From: Prorocentrum cordatum
Lineage: Eukaryota; Sar; Dinophyceae; Prorocentrales; Prorocentraceae
Direction: 5' to 3'
Length of the DNA stretch: 64,000 nt
Assembly: GCA_963575745.1 (NCBI GenBank)
Contig: CAUYUJ010008557.1
Coordinates: forward strand, 186,001-250,000
The notes beneath the pieces are model-generated. The model was not told where the DNA came from. It did no database searches and saw nothing but the letters and a program-made list of their open reading frames with translations. A program made the position numbers and the translations under genes. Positions 12,264 through 23,145 of this stretch are shown here, piece after piece. Within the stretch, counting starts at the first letter, position 1; every line of letters starts with the position of its first letter.

Positions 12264-13581
12264 ATGATGGTAGCCCAGGCGAGAGGGATTCCCCGATGGG
12301 TGAGGGAGAGGTCGAAGGAGCTCGCGCCGTCGAGGCGCCAGAGGAGGCTAAACCAATCGAACATGATGGAGATCATTCGGATGGCCCAGACAGAGGTGGA
12401 GGGAATGATGAGTCGAGACCCACCTCGCGTACTCGACTTGTTCGAGATGTTCTGCGGGGAGGGGATGGCGAGCGACCTCGTGCAAAACGCAGGCGGCGCC
12501 AGCCGTAAATTCGACAGGATCCGAAAGGGAAGATACGCATCAACAGGTTCCGACTCGGTGCTGCCCCCAGGGTGAGTACGTGCCCTGGGGATAGCCACCT
12601 GTTGGACCCTGTCGAGTCGTTTCTGAATCCTTCAGGAAGGGTCACATATCTGAGGACGCCTGCACTTTGGAAGGGGTCATCTGGGCAGGTTACTCAGTAC
12701 TTCAACTGCGCCACGGTGCAACGGTCATGTTCGAAAACGAATGCAGCACCTGGATTAACATGACACGTGCGACGACGGGGCGGCGGGATCACAATATATT
12801 TGGGGATGCTCGCGTACGATCGGTGCTGGAAGCAAACATGTGTGCTATGGTGACGCGCGAGCCCTACATGCGCCAGAGATGGATGGGCGCATTGCGATCT
12901 GATCTATCGGCCGACGGCGATGAGGAAGCGGAGGACAAGGATGGTGATGTGGATTGTTAGAGATGTCGACGACGATCGATGGGACGATGAAAGGGAGACG
13001 ACATGTGACAACGATGATTATGTACAGGTCGGTAGTTTGACGATCGATCTGGGGGTCAAAAATTGTGAGATGTTGACCAATGTGTGCGACCAAGGTCATG
13101 GCTGATGACGCTGGCCTGTGCTCGCAGCGTGTACAGTATCTTGGAAAACCCTGTGAATTCAAGCCTACCAAAAATGCCGTGTATTGAGGTCGCCTCGTCA
13201 GCAATCGGTGCGCATAGAGTTGTCACATATCTAGGGGGGTTTGGCGCTCCGACATTGAAGCCATTGTTTTTATCCACCACCCACAACCCCGAAGTGGTGA
13301 ACGGTATGCTCAAGGTGGAGTGCAAAGTAGCAAAACGCAGGCTGCAGGACACGTTTCGACGCCCTCGACGTTTGTTCGAGGACACTCCTCGCCGCAAGGC
13401 GAGAGGCAGGCGCGTGAGCGCGAGATCTTCTACAACTGGCTGGAGGCCAGACGTGTGGGTTTGCGGGCGGAACCAGCATGCCTCTGCAGTTTATCCTAAG
13501 GAGTTCTGTGAAGCTGTGTGTACTCTCGTTTTGATGTCGGTCGCATGCCGGCAGCGCGGGCAAGACGCGTTAACGGACTAG
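12264..13581 (+). CDS. C5-methyltransferase-like protein of a multicopy dinoflagellate family
   Basis: Exon 1 is 12264-12571 and is joined to exon 2 (from 12636, about 12636-12870) by a textbook GGTGAGTA donor and TTCAG acceptor that restore frame. Exon 3 runs from about 13128 to 13581. VLDLFEMFCGEGMASD matches the SAM-binding motif I of C5 cytosine methyltransferases (DLFxGxG). ENECSTWINM falls where motif IV (PPCxSxW in the family) is expected, so the cysteine is kept but the proline is Glu. VYSILENP corresponds to motif VI (ENV/ENP). YLGGFGAPTLKP and a C-terminal YPKEFCEAV are family-typical. The end of exon 2 is not fixed. Target and activity are unknown; the loss of the motif IV proline makes normal DNA methylation doubtful. 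Confidence 0.65.
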
Positions 13582-13727
13582 GAGCTCACTGACTTAGTAG
13601 CCAGACATGCCCCAGTAATTGAAGAGAACTCGATCAGCTCGAACACACCGTTTAGAAGACTGAGCATATGTCTCTAACATAGAATGTGATACGAACAGGT
13701 GACATGGCACCATAGACATGACACTGT

Positions 13728-13806
13728 GAGTCTGAATTTAGTCTGAATTTAGTCTGAATTTAGTCTGAATTTAGTCTGAATTTAGTCTGAATTTAGTCTG
13801 AATTGA
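13728..13806. repeat. 11-bp minisatellite, GTCTGAATTTA type
   Basis: Seven head-to-tail copies of GTCTGAATTTA, about 150 bp downstream of the methyltransferase-like gene. More diverged GTCTGA words continue to 13935. It is the third GTCTGAA-core array in the window. Confidence 0.95.
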
Positions 13807-14567
13807 GTGTTTGTTGAGTTTGAGTCGAGTCTGATCACAGTTTAGCGTCACGGTAAATCGCGCGCGTCTGAAGATGATCGAGGCTGATTGAGCCCGAATA
13901 TGGCCTGAGTCGAGTCTGAAATGAGTTGCGTCTGACATGATAGACAGTTAAGACTAGCTCCAGAACCATACATGACACCTGCCACGTGACGAGCATGCTG
14001 GATAGGCATCTGTCAGCTCCAATATCAGTTGCTGGCGTGCGGCGCTCGCACGCTCAGCATGTGCCAATGCTGCCTTTCAATATTTGCATGGTGCCGTCGC
14101 GTAGCGAGGCGCTGTTTTTTGCTTCGACCATTGGCGCGCGTGCCCAGGCAGTGGTGGGAGGCACAATACGTGTACGAGAGTGTAAGCTTGGGGATTCGGT
14201 GAGCTATCCAGGATGAGGGTATAATGGAATCTGAGACTGGTAATGACTATAGTCGAGGCAGTGACATATGTCATGAGGACGGCGAACGTAACGATGCAGA
14301 TGAGTAGGGCAAGGCGTACGGCCACGTGAGACTACATGAAAGACTGATCACGAACATGCAGATAATATGAGGATGCTGACACAGAGGAACACGATGAGGA
14401 CACAGATGATGACGATGCGGATGCTACGGAGGATGACCATGATGAGGAGCATGAATACGATGAGGAGGACGGGCAAGATGGTGATTTGGGTGTGCGATGT
14501 TTGAGACGGTTCCCCCTCGTCTTCTAGATTCCCCTCCTCATCCATCGTGTCCGCCCCATCCGCCTCG

Positions 14568-14712
14568 TCCGCCTCCTCCTCCTCCTCCTCCTCCTCCTCC
14601 TCCTCCTCCTCTTCCTCCACCCTCCTCCTCCCCCTCCTCATCCTCCACCACCGCGCCCCATCATCCTCCCCATCCTCATCTTCCTCCTCTTCACCCCCCC
14701 TCCTCCTCGACG
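14568..14712. repeat. (CTC)n pyrimidine tract
   Basis: CCT/CTC triplet repeats, uninterrupted at 14571-14610 and degenerate to 14712. All reading frames across it are low complexity. Confidence 0.9.
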
Positions 14713-16374
14713 AACCCACCTGCCGATGTCTATAATCCTGTGCTCGCCAAGTGCGCGCACTGTGCGCACGTCTGCATTATTTGTGAATGCGTGTCACTGC
14801 TGGCTCGTTGCTGTGTGCGATGGCCTCCCCTGACAAGTCGGCATTCCGTCATTCTCGTCACTGCCGCCGTCGACGGCAATTGCTCAGTCGCACGTAACCG
14901 AGGCTGAGCACGTGTAAGCGCATGAGGCGGATGCGATGGGCATGTAACGAGGATGACCCCATGATGATGTTGCTGAGGAGGCGCAGGCGGCGGATGAGGG
15001 ATGATAACATGAGACATACGAGGGGGCGGGGACGTGTGAGGAGGCCTAGGGGACGACGCACAGATGACAGAGGATAAGAACAACTATGAGGAATCGACTG
15101 AACTATACGAAGAGAATGGCGTGGGATGATGTGGGCGAGGGGGGAGGAGTGGAGGCGGCAGAGGAGGGGGGGATGAATAATGCGACGACGGGCGTATATG
15201 AGGAGGAAGATGATGATGAAGATGAGGAACATGACGCAGTCTCGGAAATCCTCCATCTCACCTTCGTCTCCTTCTTCTCCTCACTTCACTCTCCTCGCCC
15301 CCCCCCCTCCGTGTCCTTATCCGCTTCCTCTCCTGTTCCCTCGTCGTCCTCTTCCCGTCAGTCGTTCCCTGGCGTGGAGGCGACTAGAGCGTCTGGACTT
15401 GGTGTGGCCACTTGGATGCGATCTGGAAGCGATTTAGAGGCGACTTGGAAGCGGCTGGTATGGCCTGGTACACGGGGGGTGGCGGCGAGCTCCGCTTGTC
15501 GCCGTCGCCGCAATCGTCGCCATCGTCGTCGATGTGTCGTCGTCAATATGTTCTGTGTTCCTAGTGGACCCGCGCTATCGGACGCCGTCTCGGCATTGCC
15601 CATGTGGAGCAGCGTGGACCCTTTGCACGGTCGGGTCGTGCATGGTGGTGAGACAATCGCGTTTCGATGGAGCACGGGGTGTGGAACTTTCGTTGACTCC
15701 TTGCCCATGCGAATTATCGAGTAAGCACTGTTTGGAGGAATTCGCAATGCATAACAATGGCATTGACCGTTCGTCGCGGTATTCACCATATCGTCAATTG
15801 TACGTTCTCGCTCTCACTCTCTCTCTCTATCTCTCTCTCTCTCCCCATGTCCTACCCTGGTTCATACTCATTCCAGCACACCACCGCAACCATATTGCAC
15901 AACGCCCGTCACACTCCTCATCCACTCTCCCCGTAATGAGAACAAACGTATACGTGATAATGCCAGATGTGTGATAATCGCCCCTGTGATTGCTGACGCA
16001 ACAACAACGACGGACCATCAACATGAAATTGCCATGATAAACCGTGACTGCGCCCCGAATACGACCAGGCCCGAACATCCCCAAACCAGAAACGCGTATT
16101 CCTCATAAGGGGGCCGATGTGAAACATGAGCTAGGACCTATGAGTCACCAAGGGAAGGATACTATGAACAAATGTGTGTAAGATTGAGTAGCGGTACGAC
16201 AACGATGAGCGGGTGAAACATGGATGCTGACACGGTGCATGGGGGTTGCCCCACGTTCTGTTCTGTCCGCAACCGATGTCCCAAACAAAACGGCGCATCC
16301 TATTCCCCGTCTCGTTCTCGGCTACCAAGGCCAATTAGATTTATCCATTGAGTGCTGCGCGAAACCATGAGCGG
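14713..16374. other. Intergenic region without recognisable gene
   Basis: Open frames on both strands are short and of biased composition. A (CT)n run lies at 15810-15845. A degenerate repeat of a GCGACTTGGAAGCG-like word lies near 15380-15460. I see no conserved domain, RNA gene or clear splice chain. Confidence 0.5.
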
Positions 16375-16998
16375 ATGTCGGCGGCAGATGGCGCGCTGAC
16401 AGTTGTTGCGACGGACACCGTCGCAGACGGCCATGCTCTGGCGGAGACCCGAACGGCGGAGGCAGCGGGGGCGAGGACTCAGAACGATCCCGCAGAGAGC
16501 CACGAGGAAATGAGCGAGGAAGCCGCCCTCTCCGATGGGACCAATGTCGACCCGACCCTGGATGGCGTGTTTAGCGATATGATGGCAGCAGAGGCGGAGG
16601 AATATCGCGAGGACAGCGAGGAGGATAGGACTGCACTGCGCGCGAGGACCCCATTGTCAGGAGATGTGGTCTTCGCGCGCAGTGCAGTGAAGGGGCCGTG
16701 GTTTATCTGACAATGCTGGAGGCGAAGGTGCGGTGCGGAAATGCATATCCCAACTCTGTGTTCAAAACTAAGTGTCGGGCCCGATGGGCCCAAGCTCTGG
16801 CCCGTGAACTTGGACACGAACGGGAGATGTAGTTCCGCCGCCGATCCTGGGCCCCAGACCAAACGGCAACGCGATGCCAATGCACGGGCAGCCGCATTAG
16901 CCGCGGAGGAGGATGCTCAACGATGTTGGGTGCAGAACCAGGCTGCGATGATTAACGTTTCAGTGCGAGGGGAACGATTCCTGTGGCCAGGTATCCAT
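16375..16998 (+). CDS. Doubtful gene or gene remnant, Ala/Glu-rich
   Basis: An open frame 16375-16710 encodes MSAADGALTVVATDTVAD, then an acidic Ala/Glu-rich stretch (GVFSDMMAAEAEEYREDSEED). It is followed in another frame by KVRCGNAYPNSVFKTK and RARWAQALARELGHE (16715-16828), and in a third by QTKRQRDANARAAALAAEED (16857-16998), which ends before a GT. Codon-like composition and charged helical segments suggest coding DNA, but I could not chain the pieces with splice sites. Either a spliced gene with unusual junctions or a frameshifted remnant. Function unknown. Confidence 0.3.
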
Positions 16999-17807
16999 GA
17001 GTGTCGTTCTGCGGGGGGGGGGATTCAGCATACGCTCATCAGATAGATAACAATGACAATCATGTCCACCTGGGAACAGGAGATTCCCACCAGACCCGCT
17101 TAGGCACCCTCCCGCTCCGAAGCGAGATCGGGGACCACGCCTGCCGCTGCCGAGGTGCCCCGAACGGCATCGGCAGCACGTTTTCGCTTTGAATCGCAGC
17201 CCGCCGTTGGCAGATTAACATTCTGCATGATTCCTCCTCCTCGATCCTTCGCCTGCTTGCTCTCTGTTATCCCGTCCCTGCTCGACCTTCGATCGACCTG
17301 CCCCAAGTCTGAGGTCGACGGTGCCCGCAGGGAAGGATGATATGCGAGGGATGGAGGAGGGGAGGATGAGGAGGGATGGCTGGGCGAGGGAGGATGGAGG
17401 AGGGGGAAGGATGCGGAGGAAGAAGGGAAGACGGAACAGGAGGAGAAGGAGGAATAGAGGGAAAGGATGAGGAGAAGGAGGGGGAGGATGATAAGGAGGA
17501 GGCGGAGGAGGCGGACCGCATTTGAGAATATATTGACTACGTGGCTGTGTTGAGGCAGCGTTTTAACCGATCAGGAGATCGCATGTTTATGTTGCATTGC
17601 GCCCCTGCTGCGACCCAATGTATTGCATCATCGGCCCATGTTTTACGACCACATGGCACATCATTATAGTTACAATGATTTGTAACATGTCGGTCGGCTC
17701 GTTCCACTGTCGGCGATGAAGCTGACGGAACAGAGAAGGTTCTGCTGCTTGACGTCAGCATGCTTGCACAAACGATCCACATGATTTGTAGTAAAATATT
17801 CAAAACT

Positions 17808-17923
17808 TCATCATACGGTTATATCCATCATCATATGGTTCTATCCATCATCATTTGGTTCTATCCATCAAAAACAACACCACATGGTTAGATCCACGGT
17901 CCACGGTTCTAACGGATAGAACC
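17808..17923. repeat. 21-bp tandem repeat followed by a short hairpin
   Basis: Three to four copies of a unit close to CATCATATGGTTCTATC at 17810-17872. They are followed by the inverted repeat GGTTCTA (17905-17911) / TAGAACC (17917-17923), whose arm repeats the GGTTCTA word of the tandem unit. Confidence 0.75.
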
Positions 17924-17935
17924 CCGGATCCTCTG

Positions 17936-18300
17936 GGATTCCGGCGAAGAATTTGCAGGGCGCGCGGGCGGCCTCGAAAAACGTTTCAAAACGCATGCCC
18001 AGAGGCCTCGGGAGGCTGGGGGTGCCGGGGTGCAGGGGGGGGTCCCGGCGAAGAATTTGCAGGGTGGGTGGCTTCTAACAAGTTGCCAAAAACGCATGCC
18101 CGCCTCGGGAGGCTGGGGGTGCCGGGGTGCAGGGGGGGGTCCCGGCGAAGAATTTGCAGGGTGGGTGGCCTCTACAAACCATTACCCAGAGGCTGCAGGA
18201 GGCGGGGAATGTCAGGCGCGGTGGGGGGGGCCCGGCGAAGATTTTGCAGGGTTGGGGGTCCTTGAAAGCAGAGGCCGAGAAGCCTCAGGAGGTTGGGAAT
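17936..18300. repeat. GC-rich tandem repeat, about 90-104 bp unit
   Basis: Four copies of a unit containing CGGCGAAGAATTTGCAGGG and GGAGGCTGGGGGTGCCGGGG. The ATTTGCAG word recurs near 17951, 18055, 18152 and 18242. A diverged copy appears at 18715-18800. Confidence 0.85.
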
Positions 18301-18720
18301 GTCAGGCGTGGTGGCGGGTGAGTGGTTTCGGGCGCGGTGGCGGGTGGGTGGTGGGTCCCAAGAATTGAGCTCTCCTGCGGTGGGGGTGCCGGGGCCAGGA
18401 GGAGGGTATGGGTGGGGGGTGCCGGGGCGAGGAGGGGGGCAATGGGTGGTTTCGGGCGAGAAATCGTCGCGTGGGGGGGCCCAAGAATCGAGCTCTCCTG
18501 TGGTGGGGGTGCCGGGGCCAGAAGGGGGGTTTGGGTGCTGGGCGAGGAGGGGGGCATGGGTGGTTTCGGGGGGGAAATCGTCGTGCGGGGGGCCCCAAGA
18601 ATTGAGCTCTCCTGTGTTGGGGGCGCCGGGGCCAGGAGGGGGGTATGGGTGGGGGGTGCCGGGGCGAGGAGGGGGGTATGGGTGGTTTCGAGCGAGAAAA
18701 CGCATGCCCAGAGGCCTCGC
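18301..18720. repeat. G-rich degenerate tandem repeat
   Basis: Repeats built from GAGCTCTCCTG, GGGGGTGCCGGGGCCAG and GGTTTCGGGCGAGAAA words, in units of roughly 60-120 bp. Long open frames on both strands (Pro-rich on the minus strand) are a by-product of the repeat. Confidence 0.8.
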
Positions 18721-18861
18721 GAGGCTGGGGGTGCCGGGGCGCAGGGGGGGGGGCCGGCTGAGATCGGCGAAGGGTCTGCAGGGCGGGTGGGTCTGAAGGC
18801 GTCGTATGCAGATCGTGCAAATGATGATGCATAGGGTGGCATCGTATGCAGCTGAGAAGGA

Positions 18862-19060
18862 TGCCCCGCGCGCCTCATGGGGTCGGCGGATTTGGGGACC
18901 GTGGTTTTCTCAGCGCGTAGGCCGCGCTTCCTCATGTTCTTGGTGTTGGCCACGGCGCCAGCAGCCTCCTGCGACTTTTGGCCGTCGCCCGAGGAAAAAA
19001 TTACTCCGACGGAAGAACCCCACATAAGAATCCTCTGGGCGAATCTGGAAAAAGCCATCA
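18862..19060 (-). CDS. Possible small basic protein or exon
   Basis: The minus strand encodes MAFSRFAQRILMWGSSVGVI followed by an Ala/Lys/Arg-rich stretch (NTKNMRKRGLRAEKTTVPKS). The composition is more protein-like than its surroundings, but there is no recognised domain and no confirmed exon boundary. It could be an exon of the helicase-bearing transcription unit or chance. Confidence 0.25.
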
Positions 19061-19287
19061 CCGTCGTCCTCGTGGTTGGTGAGGCGTCCTGGCTGTCTCT
19101 TCTGCGTATATTTCCTCTCGCCTTGGCGCGGGCCCCCCTTCCACTCCTTACGTTGTCCCCATCCTCGCCCCCCTGTTTGTTCCGCGCCCCGCCACCTCCT
19201 CCCCTTCCTGTTGCATGAGCGCGCATGTCGATGTTCCTCGGCGCCGTCGCCGCCACGGCCAGCACAGGCGCGTTCTCTACAGGTCAC

Positions 19288-19400
19288 GTCGCGCAGCCGT
19301 TGGGACAACCCCGCGGGCCAGGCTGTCGGGACAACCCCGCGAGCCGTTGGCGCGCAAGACCAAGCCGTTGGGACAACCCCGCGGGCTTCGAGCGAGGCGC
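19288..19400. repeat. Short tandem repeat with GGGACAACCCCGCG
   Basis: Three copies of a 35-65 bp unit containing GTTGGGACAACCCCGCGGGC, directly downstream (minus strand) of the helicase exon's stop codon. Confidence 0.8.
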
Positions 19401-19408
19401 AGCCGCGC

Positions 19409-19892
19409 TCAGGCGGAAGGCAGCACGAAGCCCAGCTCTGCCGCGAGCTGCTTCGCCTCCGCCCTGGACAAAACCGTTCTCTTGTCGAACTCCAGGAGCG
19501 CCTTCCGCAGGGACGCCGGCGGCCCGCACTCCAGGAACTCTCGCGGCGGCGGCCGCAGGATCAGCATGTTCCGCATGCACGTGGCGCGGGAGAACATGAC
19601 GTAGAGGTGCAGCCACCACTGCTCGTCCGACATGCCCGTGCGGCCAGCGTCCTCGTCTCTCGCGCAGTCGATGGTGACGCCCTTGCGCAGCGTCTGGCCC
19701 TGCGACAGCGTGGAGGTCAGGTAGGACGCGTGCGTCAGGGTGAACCCCGAGCGGCGCACGCTGTGCGCCCCCGAGCTCTGCCATGTGAACTCCCTTTCGC
19801 TGGGCCTGAACATCAGCAAGCTCCGCGCCCGCGCCTCGGCCTGGCCGTCGTCGTCGGCGCCTTCGGCGCCCTGTCGCAGCACCTCGGCGACC
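19409..19892 (-). CDS. Last exon of a UvrD-type helicase (C-terminal domain)
   Basis: The minus strand runs from VAEVLRQGAEGADDDG at 19892 to FVLPSA-stop at 19409. It contains the end of a superfamily 1 helicase: TLTHASYLTSTLSQGQTLRK corresponds to helicase motif V-like T.H..QG.TL, followed by GVTIDCAR, LHLYVMFSRAT (motif VI-like YV..SR) and ILRPPPREFLECGPP. I recognise this tail from the multicopy UvrD_C_2-like dinoflagellate family. In most relatives a Ser-Gln-Gly word precedes the TL; here TAHKSQ is replaced by THASYLTSTLSQ. An acceptor-like ...CTCCTCAG precedes residue V, so the N-terminal ATPase half should be in exons further right; none is seen before the LINE at 21.15 kb. It is either split by the LINE insertion or a truncated remnant. 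Confidence 0.65.
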
Positions 19893-19984
19893 TGAGGAGC
19901 CCAAAAACTTCCTTGTTGCATCCAAAGTGTGGCCTGGGAACTGCGTTCTGGCAGCGCGAGAACCCAACATTGACGACAGTTACA

Positions 19985-20938
19985 GGTTTTGGATGACCTG
20001 CTCGGATTACCAACATGATCTGCGGGCCCCATAGGGAGGGGGCTCCCGCCTGAGACTTCCTCGCAGGACGAGGGAGACTTCCTCCATATTCAGGCTTGAG
20101 GAGCCCAAAAGTGCAGTCCGATGACCCGCTCGGATTACCAACATGATCTGCGGGCCCCACCCGCCTGAGACTTCCTCGCAGTTCACTCACAGACGAGGCT
20201 CCCGCCTGAGACTTCCTCCATATTCAGGCTTGAGGAGCCCAAAAGTGACGACAGTTACAGGGTTCCGATGACCCGCTCGGATTACCAACATGATCTGCGG
20301 GCCCCATAGGGAGGGGGCTCCCGCCTGAGACTTCCTCACAATTCACTCACAGACGAGGCTCCCGCCAGAGACTTCCTCCAAATTCAGGCTTGACGAGCCC
20401 AAAAGTGACGACAGTTACAGGGTTCCGATGACCCGCTCGGATTACCAACATGATCTGCGGGCCCCATAGGGAGGGGGCTCCCGCCTGAGACTTCCTCGCA
20501 ATTCACTCACAGACGAGGCTCCCGCCTGAGACTTCCTCCAAATTCAGGCTTGACGAGCCCAAAAGTGACGACAGTTACAGGGTTCCGATGACCCGCTCGG
20601 ATTACCAACATGATCTGCGGGCCCCATAGGGGGGGCTCCCGGAGCTTCCTCGCACTCACAGACGAGGCTTCTTCTCCCAAAAAGTGACGACAGTTACAGG
20701 GTTCCGATGACCCGCTCGGATTACCAACATAATCTGCGGGCCCCATAGGGAGGGCTCCCGCCTGAGACTTCCTCCCAATTCACTCACAGACGAGGCTCCC
20801 GCCTGAGACTTCCTCCATTTTCAGGCCTGGGGAGCCCAAAAGTGACGACAGTTACAGGGTTCCGATGACCCGCTCGGATTACCAACATGATCTGCGGGCC
20901 CCATAGGGAGGGGGCTCCCGCCTGAGACTTCCTCACAC
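19985..20938. repeat. Tandem repeat, 119-160 bp unit, 7 copies
   Basis: Seven copies of a unit containing GATCTGCGGGCCCCATAGGG, CTCCCGCCTGAGACTTCCTC, CTCACAGACGAGGCT and GTGACGACAGTTACAGGG. The GATCTGCGGG word recurs at 20017, 20145, 20292, 20452, 20612, 20731 and 20889, giving spacings of 128, 147, 160, 160, 119 and 158 bp. It abuts the helicase exon, and its minus strand carries TTTTGGGCTC close to that exon's acceptor (TTTGGGCTCCTCAG), as if intron end sequence had been amplified. Confidence 0.95.
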
Positions 20939-20940
20939 TT

Positions 20941-21130
20941 TACTCAACGATGATGAGGATGAGGATGATGAGTGGTGGTGAAGATGAGTGGTGAAGAGGA
21001 TGATGATTGATTGTGGGTGGTGGTGGCGATGATGATGTTTGAATGAGGATGATGCCGATACCGATGATGACGATGATGTTCGTGAGCGTGTGAGAGAGTG
21101 CGAGTGATGATGATGTGTGTGTGTGAATGA
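20941..21130. repeat. Degenerate (GAT)n / (TG)n tract
   Basis: GATGATGAG-type and TGTGTG simple sequence between the 160-bp tandem array and the 3' end of the minus-strand LINE. Confidence 0.8.
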
Positions 21131-21229
21131 GTGCGAGGAGAAGAGGGGGTGAGTGAGATCTCTCTCCTGCGCGGGGGTGTGCAGAGAAAACAAGAACCCC
21201 ACTTTGGATGTGGGGAATGAAACCAAAGC

Positions 21230-21484
21230 TTTAAAACAGGCCGGGCGGCCGTGCTTCAAATGCCGCACGAGGCGGTTTCTGGCATGGAACCGCGCGCAGC
21301 AGCGCTGGCAGCAGGTGCCGACCACGCGCTGCGGGGCGATGTCGGTCGACGGATGCGCCTGCAGGCGGCGCTTCCTCCAAGCACCTACGGTGGCCGAAAC
21401 ATGGCCACAATCATAGCGCGCGTAATAGACTTCAGGGGATGGGTCCACGCGAGAGGGGGGGGGGAACTGGTGGTCGGTGCACAA
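21230..21484 (-). pseudogene. LINE C-terminal C2H2 zinc finger
   Basis: Minus-strand frame ending the LINE. CCQRCCARFHARNRLVRHLK shows the C..C...F..R.RL.RH pattern seen at the end of dinoflagellate LINE polyproteins, followed by GRPACFKAL. This frame is separated from the reverse transcriptase frame by a frameshift near 21400. Confidence 0.7.
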
Positions 21485-22382
21485 GTTGAGAATGGCCCTC
21501 CTCCACGCCGAGAGTCTGAACTGGTCAGCCCCCCATTTCTTGTGGGCATAGAACGCACGGGTGATAACCCGAGAGAAATCAGAGGGGTCACCGCGGGCTC
21601 AGGCAGCTCAATGGGACAGAGGCGGAGGGTACTTTTCGCACGCGTCAGTGCGGCGGCGCACCCAGGCAAAATCTTCACGGACCAAGTGCGCCCAAGAGTC
21701 GCGGCCCTCCAAGAGCCCGCGTCGGAGGCAGGAAGAAACAAGACATCGGGGGCCGAAAGTCTGCTCCACATCGCCCCGTTGTAAAGAAGGGCGGATGCAC
21801 GCGGGGCGTCGGTCCACTGGGCTTTTCGAGCCAGCGCCAGCTTGGGACGAGGGAAGACCGAAGCCTTTGAGCGGCCCCAGGGCCGCTTGTCGCTTGGATC
21901 TACGCAGCGCGAGCTCAGGGCGGAGAGGGCCGTCGCGGTGCACCATGGCCCCCAGGGACTTGTGCACGTCAGGAAGGTCAGCCGAAACGCCGAGGGCGGG
22001 GGCCGAATGAAAACAATTCTGTTCCACGAAAAAAAACAATGTTTGGCCTGGGCAGTATGGGGGGGCCCAGTGGAGAGGAGGATGGCAGATTTCTCTGGCC
22101 CGTAGTTCAGACTCATGCCGTAGCTCGACATGGCGTCGTGTAGGATGGTCACCAGCGTGGTCAGTTGGTCTCCGAGGAGGCGGTTGTCCCGACTCACGCG
22201 CACGAGGGCGAGATCGTCAACGAAGGCAGACTCCGCACGAACGGCATGAGAGGGTCGCTGCACAAAGACAGGGCGGGGGCGGGGGGCGGGGGGAGTCTCC
22301 AAAGCAAGCCGGAATGGTCTAACTTGGCCCCGAGGTCCATCAAAACCAGGCAGAAGACGAGGTTGTAAATTATGTCAGCCAT
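21385..22382 (-). pseudogene. LINE reverse transcriptase, palm and thumb part
   Basis: Minus strand. AFVDDLALV (about 22224-22200) is the RT catalytic motif C (x-DD). It is followed by LTTLVTILHDAMSSYGMSLN and a Lys-rich EKSAILLS, which is motif D/E. Upstream, in another frame (22382-22194), ADIIYNLVFCLVLMDLGAKL is the motif B neighbourhood. The frame change between them and the stop at 21385 mark decay. The catalytic Asp pair is intact. Confidence 0.8.
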
Positions 22383-23000
22383 GACCCCCCCAGGTTGGGA
22401 CCCCGCGCGGGTCCGAGCGGTGTAGCCTCTCCCTTAACCCCAAACCAGGTGCCGGTGCGGGCCTCAGAAATCAACCCAAGGAGGTGGGCATCCTGGAGGG
22501 TGTCAGGAGTCAGGGTAGGGTGGGCCACGCAGGAATCCAGAAGCGGGGCAAGGCTGAGGGGCATGTCAGCCTGATCTACAATCTCGGCCCGATCATCAAC
22601 ATACGAGCCAACAGGGAGAGCAATTTCCAGCGCAAAAGTGTACAACGCTTGCTTGAGGTCTCAGAAAACGAGCATCGTGGTGAGGCCTCGCTGACGAGCG
22701 AGGTCCATGACACTGAAGGTAGTGTGGAGGGCCATGGCGGTCCCCCTGCCCTTGCATCCCCCGCACTGGGTGCCGAGGAGCATGTGTTCAATAACCGGAT
22801 GCAGACGACCTCTGAGAAATTTCTGATGGCGTTTGGCAAGGTTGTTCATGAGCAGGATTTGTCTGCACTGCTCAATATACTCGGCCTCGCCCTTGCCCTT
22901 TCAAAGCTCATGAGCCCAGCCCCCTTTAGAAGCCAGGGGCTCGCGACCGAGGATGCCGATCTTCGCGCGGAGAGGGCGCGCAAGCCGAGCGCAAGCCCCT
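22370..23000 (-). pseudogene. LINE reverse transcriptase, fingers and motif A part
   Basis: Minus strand. ILLMNNLAKRHQKFLRGRL, then TQCGGCKGRGTAMALHT, is the family's finger region. It is followed by TTMLVF, a stop, and DLKQALYTFALEIALPVGSY, where F.DLK.A.Y is RT motif A with its Asp. A later segment ARTGTWFGVKGEA precedes the motif B region. One in-frame stop sits inside motif A. Confidence 0.75.
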
Positions 23001-23145
23001 TGGGCGGCCCTCAGGAGGCTGTTGGAGACGAGGTCCGGGCCAGGCGCTGCTTCCCAATGCGCGCGCGCGTGAAACTACGCATCGTTAGACCGAGGGGCAT
23101 CCAATTGTCCAGGCACCTGGCAGGCGGGGGGTCAACAAAAGACGG

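Noticed and set aside
18285-19265. A 326-codon minus-strand Pro-rich frame
   Set aside because: Its C-terminal two thirds translate the G-rich tandem repeat at 18300-18720; only the short segment near 18862-19060 looks protein-like and is listed separately.
20017-20938. CRISPR-like regular repeats
   Set aside because: The repeat units are 119-160 bp and nearly identical throughout, without unique spacers, and the genome is eukaryotic.
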